Below the pieces are notes generated by a model. That model did no database searches and was not told the origin of the DNA. It saw only the letters and a list, made by a program, of their open reading frames with translations. The translations under genes were made by a program, and so were the position numbers. From NCBI GenBank assembly GCA_037013685.1, contig CM072896.1, forward strand, positions 9,799,444 through 9,863,443: a stretch of DNA of 64,000 nucleotides, in the 5' to 3' direction. Source of the DNA: Acridotheres tristis (taxonomy: Eukaryota > Chordata > Aves > Passeriformes > Sturnidae). Position 1 is the first letter of the stretch, and each line of letters begins with the position of its first letter. Of this stretch, positions 55,112-64,000 are shown piece after piece.

Positions 55112-58100
55112 GTGAGTGAGTGCGGGTGGGGACCGCCGGCTCCATCCCCCCCGGCAGCGGTGACCTCCGCCCCCGGCCGCCGGGGGACGCGTCCGCAGGG
55201 CGGCGGCGGCGGCCGGGCGGTGCAGCCCCGCCGCGGGTCTCGCTGCGCCGCCGCTCCCCTGCGCTCGCCCTTCCTGCTGCCGGCTCGGCCACGTCGGAGG
55301 GCTGCGGGCGGGGGGATCGCCTGAGGAGGGGAAGGGAAGGAGGCCGTCGGGAGGCTTTCCCGGGCGCATTCGCTGGAAATCCCCGTCGGAGCCCCCGGGG
55401 CGGAGGTGGCGGCCGCTGGCGCGGTGTGCGGGGCTGGGGCGCACGGCAGCCCCGCGGCCCGGAGATGATCCTGGGGAGGTTTCTCCGGCACGTAGGGGGA
55501 GCGCGCACGGGCAGCCGGAGCGCCACCACCCCACGGACGTGTCGGAGGGGTGGTTAATTAAACAAGTGTGCGACAATACTTGTGGAAAGGGAAGGGGCAC
55601 GTGGCTGAGCAGTTCACTGTCATGACAGCCTTGAAGATGCGGCGATACTAACCCTGTCGTGAATACGTTTACAGATATTACTTCAACGTTAAGTTAAGCC
55701 ACCAGCATAGCTTTATATGCATCGGGTTCTGCTTGGTGATAGTTTGTAAGACAACTCTTTAAGCTCTGTCTTAGTCGATAAGCTCCAGCCTCAATGGTTT
55801 AAGAGACTTGATCAGAAAAGTAGAAGGTGGTTGGATTTTTTTTTTTCCTCTTACATCGAATGTTTCCTTCAAACTATATATATAAACCTTGGAAAGGGAT
55901 TGGCTCTGATAAAGTGATTGCATTTTTCCTGTTCCTCATTCCTGTATGGGCCTCCCCACTACTCCTCCCTTTTCCACCCATCCTCCCCAGAGATATTGTG
56001 TATGAAACTAAGAGTTGAGGTTAGTCACTTGTGAATTTCAATCACATATCCCTAATTTGGGGGGAAAGACCCCTCTGTCTTCAGTGCTGCTGTCTCCTTA
56101 GCTATATCTGTTTGATTCTATATTATTCTGTAGCATTGTGCTAATGAAATGGAACAGAATCAAAGAGTAACCAAAGAAGTAATAAATAGTATGTCGAAGG
56201 ATACAGATTGGTGTTTCTAAGGGTTTGAGCTCATAAAAAGAATTCAGGAGTCTGAACTAATTTCTGTCACCTTACTACCTCAAATAGCCCTTCCAGGTGA
56301 GGTCTGATGTTTTAGAACAAAGTTGGTAATTATGTTGAAATACAAAATAAAGTAAAATGTTAGTTCTTTGCTGAATTTCCATGGAACAAACTGCCTTTTA
56401 TACTAATAGACAGCTAATTAGACTTGGGATTCTTTTACTTCTGCTTTATGTAGGCTTCTGAACAGACTTGCAAATACAGAAAATACATTTAGGTTGTGAA
56501 ATTGAAAAGAGTCTGGTTTTCACACATACATGCTACTCAATCAGCCAGCTCTGGCTATTGTTTGCTCTCTTAGCAAACTTATTTGTGCTGGCACGTGAAA
56601 CTATTTTAAGCTACTGCATTGAGCTTATTTAATGGTTGCACATGTTCTTACTGGGTTCAGCTGACAGCGTGATAAAGCTGCACCATGAGAGTGTTTGTCT
56701 TTATTTTTCAGGCTTCTTAGCCTTAATAGACAAATATATTGTGAATGCTGCTGAGATGCTTAGCGTGGGTTCAGAAGAGTCTGTTCCTTTTATCTGTTGG
56801 CTGGGAGGTATGGACTACTAAAGTGCATAGTCCAATTTACAGCAACCAAAAGGATGTACAGCCAGCTCGTAAGCAGGGGACAGCTGCCACTTGCTGTTAA
56901 GTTGGCCATTATTTGGTTGTTATCATGCTTAAAGGAGGAAGACTGTCTGCAAAAACATGGTTAATGTATTGGTATTCCAATAAAATCTAAATGTTTTTTT
57001 CATTCTAAATATGCAGTGTTTTTGCCTTGCTGTTAAAAAACAACCACAAACATGTTTGGTTCTTACAGCTAGTAACACACTTGCATCTGGAGTAAACTGC
57101 TGTTAAAGGGACTTAAAGCTTCCCTCGAAAATAAATTTGGACTGATTCTTTCATGTCAACTTGGAGAAACTTCCATAAACTGTATGTGCCGGATCATGTA
57201 CATTGGTTAACACCTAGCCAGTGGGATGTTCTTGTTAGTGATGAGACTTGGTGTAGGTCATGTCTGTTTCATAACTAGAAACTTATTTTTAACACTTCTG
57301 TCAGAGCAGTTCTTGAAACAACTTGTTTATTTCCAAATGCTTTTCACTGTAGAATTCCATGCTGTAGGGAAATGACTTGGGAACAAACCACATAATGGCA
57401 AATAGAAAAGTACTGCTGCTTCTGTAGTCCTTAATGGCTGTTTGCGTTCTGCCTTGTAGTACTTGCTTTACTGTAAGGCTTTAATAATCTTAGTACTTTA
57501 TCTTGTTTATATGCTGTGTGAATGACTTGCATTGCTTCTTGTTATAATTACTTTTTTCTAATCTGGTACAGGAAGTATTCTTGGAGTCAAGTAGACTAGT
57601 TTTTTCAAGTATGAAGTGCCCAATGCAAGATTAAAATACTATTAGATTAAAATCTCCTTCTGAAAGGTTTCTCAGTTAATTAAAAGTGATTGCTAACATC
57701 AATGTCATTTTAAGTAGGCATGTTATTCTAGATACAGTTAACTCTAAACTCTTTAAAACTGTAGTATAACTTTTTTTGTTAGTTTTCTGAAGTGTTTATT
57801 AATTTTCCTGGCTGTCTAGTCACACTGAAGATTTTGATTCTGGATCCATCCTGGATTTCCCTTAAGTATTTAATGTGCATCAAAAGAGTGATGCTACGTA
57901 TTACTAGATTTAGCTTTAAAAACCTACTATTCCCTCTACTAGCTTGTTCTTTTGGTGCTAAGAACAGTGACAGAACTAGTGGCTTTGCTAAAAAATCTGT
58001 TTCTGGCTTGAATGTTAAAGGTGAGTCTTGTCAAGTCAGAAGTGTGAATGACAGGAGGTTTTTTTCTTTAGTACTTTGGTTCTAAGTGGTCAGATCAGAT

Positions 58101-61100
58101 CACGTTTACCAGAGCGGAAGTTTTGCCGTGCAAAATTGTGCTTGCTGGAGAAAGTTCATGCACAGTGATGTGAATTTGCTTCCTCTTAAAATACTTCTGC
58201 TTGTCCCCTGTGTTTAAATTCTTCGTGTGGGTGGGTGAAAGAGGTGTGCTGGCATGACACAAGGTAATTCACCTTTTTGGTGTTGTACGAGAATATAGGA
58301 TATGTGGAACGATCCACACAGTCATTTCTGCGGGAGGAGATGCTCTGGAGGAGCAGTGTGCTCAGGTCAAGGATTACAGTCATACACCACGGGAAGATTT
58401 CTCTTTATTACAGCAAACTCGCATCTCGGGAAATGTTGGCAGGGAGATTATTTTGGTTTGACAGTAGTCCTTTGAGTCAAAGGATTATGTTGGTAGCTAT
58501 GACCATTGTTTTCCTGGATGCTCCCATGTGGCCTGCTGACAGTGACATCCTTCCCTTTGTCTTATCGAATGCCTCTCTGCCTTGTATCTCAGCTGTCTGT
58601 GCATCTCTGCTTTCAGGCACTTCTGTAGCACTCGCAGTCAGCCTGCTCCCAACTTTGATAAAAAGAACATGTTTTTCAGTTCACCAATGGAGAATATCCC
58701 TGTTTAAGAGTCCACTTGCACACGTTTTGTATTATATAATTTTTTAATTTAATCTTGACTCTTTTTTGTATCTGCTGATGTGATAATTAAGGCACTCCTG
58801 TCCTTTCTCTCATTGCCGTCTTAACTCCCTCCCAACTTACTTAGGAAGTCTCTTGTTCAGCAGCAAGGAATGTTTAGAATAGGTACTTTGAGAAATTCGA
58901 AATGCTAAAGCCCGTTTATGCTATTTTTTTTTTTACGAGAGTTGGCTGCCTTCTGGCTGCGTGTGATGCTCCTAGTTTAAATTTTAAATTTTCACGAGTA
59001 GGGGACTTCTGTATCAGCCAGATAGAAGTATTTGATGGCAGATAGATTAGTAACAAACTATAGCATCTCTGTGCAGTGGTGATGAGTGACTGTTCTTTCC
59101 CTAGAGGAAGTTTAGCAGAAATTAAAATAGTGTAAATAAACAGTGCTAGAGTGAAGGTGATTGTGTTAGCATGACTTTTCAGTCCTCTTTTTTGCTTTGA
59201 AGCATGTTTGGAAAATGCCTCCATGTTTTCTGTGTCTCTGTGTGTGTGTATATATAAGGGTATTTTCTGTGGTACTATATTTCTTGTTTTCAGTTGCAAG
59301 GCAGGAGAGCAGAGGAAATGTCTCTGTACCACAGTGAACAATGTGCAGTTCAGAAAGAATGTTTGAGTATTTTTAAAGGAAAAACCTAAATTAACCTTAA
59401 TTCTGTTTCAAAATGCGTGTATGAGTCGTCTGCTATTAAAAATAAATGAGCTTGTGAGATGGCGGAGGGTCTCCAGGGAGGTCTACAAGTATCAGGAATG
59501 GCCAGTGCTGCTTATATTCTTTTTTGCTAATTGCAGTAGCACAGAAATAATAACGAATACTGTGACATTGGGTATTCTGGTGCTTGTTTTGTGGACACCT
59601 GGGGATGTGGGGTGCTGTATGATGGCTTGGTATTTGACTTTTATCGTTAACTTCCTGATTTTTGGGGGATGAGATTTTGCTGGCTTAGACTCGAGATGGT
59701 GTTCAAATCTGATCCAGGGAACACTAGCAGTGTTGAGCAGCTGTCTGCCCACCATTCCTCCCACGAAAGGGACCCTCTCTTCTGCCAGAGCTTACTCTTT
59801 GCATTTTGCTTCCCTCCCAGCCCTGGCCTTTGCAGACGGCTGCTCTGCCAACAATCACAAGTTCAACTATAATTTGCTGCTAAATTATGTTAGTAACAAA
59901 TATCTGCTGCTTGTTGACGGTGTTTTGAATGTTTAATGTTTCAGTTGCCAGACTGCAGAATCCTGTGTCAGTGGCCTTAAAGCTTCCTTTGTTTGTGAGA
60001 GCCCCAGTTTAACAATGCCCTCTGGAGAACAGAGGTCTCATGTTCTCTGAAGCTGCCCCTGCGCTACGCTGTGACTCAGTGAGGGTCAGTGGAGGAGAGT
60101 CTCCACTGGGCTGGAAGCTCTGGTCACAGCGCTCTTGCACAGAAATAATCGTTGCTGAGCGTGAAGAAGTTGGCAGTGATGAGTGGGATCTCTGTGTGGG
60201 ATGTTCTAGCTGTGGTGTGCTGGATAAGTGCAGATGGCAGAATTGTCTTCCTCTGTCATCTTTCCCCAGGGCCTCTTGGGAGAGCTGCAGTCTGGTTTAA
60301 GTGCTGAGGTAGCGTTTGGTTGCTGCCTTCCCCTGGAGCTCTGTTGTAGGGAAGGGAGTAACTGGTACTTCTGCACAGGGGCAGGTTGTAAATACTTCTT
60401 CAGGGTCAATTTAAATTTAGGCATGGATAACTTGCACTAAGGGACTGCAATCCATTCTGTGCCCTGTTAAATAGGGAGTACTGTAAAGCATTGGAACTGT
60501 GTGAAACACTTGTCAAATACAAGAAAAGAAACATTTTTCCTGTAAAAAAGGAGATTTATCAATTCCTCATAAGGGATAATTGCACTTGGCTGTCTACCAG
60601 TAAGCTTCCCCCATATGTAGATGAGCTATTTGTGAATCATTTGGGTCATTAAATAATCTTTGTAGGTAAGGAAGGTCCTTGAATCCTGTTTCAAAAATGT
60701 TACAACTGCTCTGTTTTAGGGAAGATCCAGGAAATTAATGGATGATAGTCAGAAGTCATAAAAAAAACCAGAGAGTTTGCTGCTCTAATGGTAGAATGGC
60801 AGTAATTTATCTAAGGAAGATAATGCATATGTTTGGGCTATGTTGGTGTGCACCTTCTTGTCTCGAATTCTTTGTTCTCGGCTGACTTCTTAGGCTGCTT
60901 TAGCATAAGAGGAAGCTTTACATAGGTTCTTTGCATCCTTTGCCATAGTCAGTGGACATAAATACTTGAATATACAGTAGTGCAGCTTTATAGTTTAGAT
61001 TATAGCTTTTAAAGTTTTGTTCAGAATTTCCAGTCCTCCTGGACCACTGACATGGTGTCATGCTTTCTTTCATCCTGCCAAACATCTGACACCTCTGTAT

Positions 61101-64000
61101 GGTGATGTGATCTTTAGGGGGGATGTCTTCCTTCTTTTAGCAGAATGGTGTAAGAGAAATGTGAATTCATCTTATCCCATGTGGTTATAATGTGTATATC
61201 AGGAAACCTTATAAAACCTTATGAAACCTTATATCTTTGAACTCTTCACTGGAGAGAGAGGCATGGAGGAAGTCTCTGGTGAGATTTAACAAAATCTTAT
61301 CTAGGCCTCAACCACATTTAATATTGCTGCTTAATAGAGCTGAAGATGTTGAAGATATCTGTGTTTGCTGATGTAAATGCTCTGAAGAGCTCTGGTAGGT
61401 GAGTGTAGAGCAGGTACATCTTAAAGAAGTTGTGCAGTGCCCTGAAATTGGAAACGTAGGTACAACAGAGCACTGAAACTATACTTACTGCAAAAGGGAA
61501 TTCCCAGCAGGAGCTAGTGGGAAAGTTGAGATCTACTGCCTGTGCTGAGAAACATGTGAATGTGTTCGTGAATAGCTCCGGCTTTTAAGCAGTCATTAAA
61601 TAGTTTGCAACTACCTAACTGTGCTGCTATTGTAATTACTCCGAGTAGAGCAAATTGAACAGACTAAGGCAGATAGAACTGCTTTTACACTTACTGTAAA
61701 AGCAAGGGACAGTAATTGTCATATAACATTTGATGGAGCAGATCTGTGTGAAATGCCAGGTGGATTCCAACTTTGTTTCTGTGCTGTCACTCAATATGTG
61801 ATGCCACAAGTGCCATTTAGTGAAATGTAATTACTTGCATGCACAGACCAAGAAGGTGATGCTTTTAAAACCAAAAAATAATCAAACCCTAATCCTAGCA
61901 CCAGCTCTGAGACAATGAATTTTAACTGCATGGAACTCCTACAGATTTGCTTTAAATTGTATCATCTTACAATGAATACTTACTTTACAAAAATCTTAGA
62001 TAATACTGTAGTATTAAATGTAGTAAATGTAATTTATTTGTGATGTAGATGATACAGCTAGATGAAAGATATTAAACTGGTAACTTTAATTAACCAAGAA
62101 ATTTAAATATTTTGAGAGAAGATAGTTTAATCAACGATCTTAAAACCTCTCAGTTAAACTTCTTACCTTGTCAAGGTGCTGAACTGTGGAGTCCAATGTC
62201 AGCTGCTCCAATTTCAAAAATTTGCTGAAGTAAATAGTATTCTGTAAAACTAATTTTCATATGCCTGTACGTTTGTAAATGACTTCTGTTTTTAAGGTAC
62301 TCAAAATCACTGCATTTCTTAGCAAAATGCAATTAGTTGTTTATCCAAGTGTTAATCCAGGAGTGATTATCTCAAATTGTTTTCTCCTGAAACTTAGGCT
62401 AAAATATTACTGCTTAGTGTTCTAACCTGTATCCAACTTCTGATTAAAAATGTGGAGATATTTTAACACAGAATCGGAATTTTCTTACAGGTACACTTGA
62501 ATTTAGGTGTGAAGGTCAATTTGCAAGTTAAATGCACAACAGTATTTTTCCCATTAGACTTACTTTGAAAACTTGAAGTGCTAAAACTTTGCTGTCAAAG
62601 TTGAATATAACATTAATATTTGAAATACCAAATTTTCGTCATAGACTGTTCTGATGGATAACAGTTTAATTTATAGTTAATGTTTGTGAGATAATCATGG
62701 AGTTTAAAGAAAACCACTGGTTGTCCTAAATTAGATGTCAGTGTTATTTTGGTTTTTAGTCACAAAAGTAATCTGAACCAAATTCAGAGTTCTAAGTGTA
62801 GGGGCAAATACAAGCAATACAGCTATCAGTTGATTTTCTTTGTGATTTGTTAGGCCCATATGACATCCCTGGAAAGCTTTTTGTGTGCTTTGATATCTCA
62901 TGGCGAATGTATATTAATTGTTTTTTGAGATGGTATTTCAGAAATCCAGGCCTAATTAATCAGTGTTAAACTAGCCCCGTAGTTTTGCCTGAGCGAGTGT
63001 CAACGCTGCCTGGCATTTGTGGGGTGGAATGTTCTCACATCCATTGGGCAAAGCACAGCTTGGGTTTGATTGGAAGTGTTTGTGGGCAAAAGCAGTAGTT
63101 AGCATGTATTTACAGAAGGAGTTGGAAAAGAAAGCAAGCTTTTTCTTACCCTGCTGCTGTTGCTCAGCAGGTTTTGTCTCTGTGCTTGCAGGCTGTGACT
63201 GAACTGGGTTTGGCAGTGTCAGGCTGTGGCAGCACAGGTGCCTGGAGTTCTGCTGGCCCTGCTGCAGCAGCCTGGCGTGGATGTGAGTGAGAGCGGTGCC
63301 AAGCTGGGCTCCAGGCAGAGCTGCTCACCTTTGGAGCTGTGGCATTAGCAATGGCATCTCTCGTTTGAGAGCATGCTAAAATCGGTGTCTTTTTGCTTTT
63401 GCTGTGGTTACTTCTGTAGTGTTCAGGAAGAGGAATAAGCCCCTGTGAGTGCAGGGGCAAAAAGTAAACTAGAAAAAGATGCTATAACAGGAAATGTAGG
63501 TTAAAGCAAGAGAAAAAGACTGAGCTGGGTAGTTTAGCTTGAAGAAATCTACTTACTGTGTATAAGTTGCAATAAGAGATCAAAATGAGGAAGGAGTTGG
63601 AGGGAAAGGAAACTACAACCAGGAACCCAAGAGTGAGAGATAAAAGGTAGAGAGGCAAGGGTGAAGCAGATTAGGATTTAAAAAAATAGAAGTCTAATTT
63701 TGTTTTCTTAAATTTGCATAGAAAGTGCCAGAGTGACTTTGCATGAGCGATTGTGAATATTGGTCTCCCCTGAAGTTCTGTTATTTTGTTTTGTATACAG
63801 AGTGTTACCTTGAGAAAAGCTTGCACAGCCTTAAGTTGTATGACAGTACTAAGAATGAGTATGCTTTACAGCTATGGCTCCTGATTTTAAAACTGAGTTG
63901 TAGCTGTAGCATTAAATGTGCTTGTATGATGACAAATTTCCCAAATGCTGAATACTTCTCTCTTCTTTCAGGCGGGGCTTGAATCCACCCCACAGAGTGA
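54945..64000 (+). CDS. AGFG1: ArfGAP with FG repeats 1, 5' part
   Basis: AGFG1 (Hrb/RIP) is an ArfGAP-domain protein whose C-terminal FG and NPF repeats link it to endocytic EH-domain proteins; it also acts as a cofactor of HIV Rev. Only the N-terminal about 65 residues are in the window: exon 1 at 54945-55111 and the first 29 bases of exon 2 at 63972-64000. The protein opens MAASAKRKQEEKHLKLLREM, and the zinc finger is complete: Cys29, Cys32, Cys49, Cys52 (CX2CX16CX2C). The putative catalytic arginine, Arg57 in LRGLNPPHRV, is encoded just after the intron. The join CT|G CGG keeps frame. It is told from AGFG2 by near identity to human AGFG1 over this part. The start context GGCCATGG is strong. 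The rest lies beyond the window. Confidence 0.95.
55112..63971 (+). other. AGFG1 intron 1
   Basis: 8.9 kb intron, CpG-rich for the first 450 bases and AT-rich after. I saw no clear transposon or RNA gene. Small items: a short (GT)n/(TA)n run near 59240, a minus-strand CTCF-like core at 60017-60028, and three tandem copies of a 10-base unit at 61204-61233. Confidence 0.65.
61204..61233. repeat. Short tandem repeat, 3 x 10 bp
   Basis: AAACCTTATA, AAACCTTATG, AAACCTTATA in direct succession. One mismatch in three units. Confidence 0.85.
63972..64000 (+). CDS. AGFG1: AGFG1 exon 2 (cut by window edge)
   Basis: It follows a strong acceptor (tctcttctttcag). The first base completes Leu56, and then RGLNPPHRV is read, as in human AGFG1. 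The exon runs past the end of the window. Confidence 0.92.

Larger units (their letters stand above)
53950..55560. promoter_or_regulatory. AGFG1: CpG island, AGFG1 promoter
   Basis: Strongly CpG-rich, with GCC-repeat-type tracts, covering the 5' leader, first exon and early intron of AGFG1. Within it are a near-perfect CTCF core (54547-54561), a YY1-type motif on the minus strand (54593-54604) and a run of GC boxes. No ATG occurs on the + strand between 54600 and the AGFG1 start, so the leader appears free of upstream ATGs there. Confidence 0.8.

Noticed and set aside
54649..55491. 280-codon minus-strand ORF over the AGFG1 first exon
   Set aside because: It is antisense to a clear exon in a CpG island. 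Its Pro/Arg/Gly/Ala-rich text follows base composition, with no domain or splice structure.
1..64000. CRISPR arrays, phage, operons or other prokaryotic systems
   Set aside because: No regularly spaced repeats, no dense gene packing and clear spliceosomal introns. The window is vertebrate.

Overview
This 64 kb window is vertebrate nuclear DNA, almost certainly from a bird. The genes are split by GT-AG introns, promoters sit in CpG islands, and the interspersed repeats are avian: a CR1 3' fragment on the minus strand near 20.7 kb and a decayed ERVL-like LTR near 12.5-13.0 kb. All four genes are on the + strand. They match parts of human 2q36, so a block homologous to chicken chromosome 9 is likely (inference). 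No operons, CRISPR arrays, tRNA or rRNA genes were seen, and the long ORFs inside CpG islands look like composition artefacts.

Layout. (1) 1-9,621: the last 12 coding exons of COL4A3, the type IV collagen alpha-3 chain: seven Gly-X-Y exons, a junction exon, and four exons finishing the NC1 domain. (2) 9.6-14.2 kb: 3' UTR and flank, with the LTR fragment. (3) 14.2-36.7 kb: MFF, mitochondrial fission factor, with a CpG-island promoter, a likely non-coding first exon and eight coding exons (330 aa). (4) 37.8-41.6 kb: MRPL44, a compact four-exon gene for a mitochondrial large-subunit ribosomal protein (329 aa). (5) 41.6-53.9 kb: an AT-rich intergenic stretch with no convincing gene, but with a perfect 3 x 49 bp tandem repeat, a pair of abutting hairpins and a homeodomain-type palindrome. 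(6) 54-64 kb: the CpG island and first coding exon of AGFG1, an 8.9 kb intron, and the first 29 bases of exon 2 at the window edge.

The genes do not form one pathway. COL4A3 makes basement-membrane collagen, MFF recruits DRP1 to mitochondria, MRPL44 serves mitochondrial translation, and AGFG1 is an ArfGAP-like trafficking protein. The two neighbouring mitochondrial genes both carry ETS-type (GABPA/NRF-2-like) motifs, and MFF also a YY1 motif.

Exon boundaries were read by hand from splice sites, codon phase and remembered family sequences. All coding joins keep frame. The points most worth checking are a GC-AG intron in MFF, a strong-context upstream ORF in the MFF leader, a divergent short ORF with its own poly(A) signal at the AGFG1 island, and MRPL44 lying between MFF and AGFG1. 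I found no evidence of a wholly new biological system.
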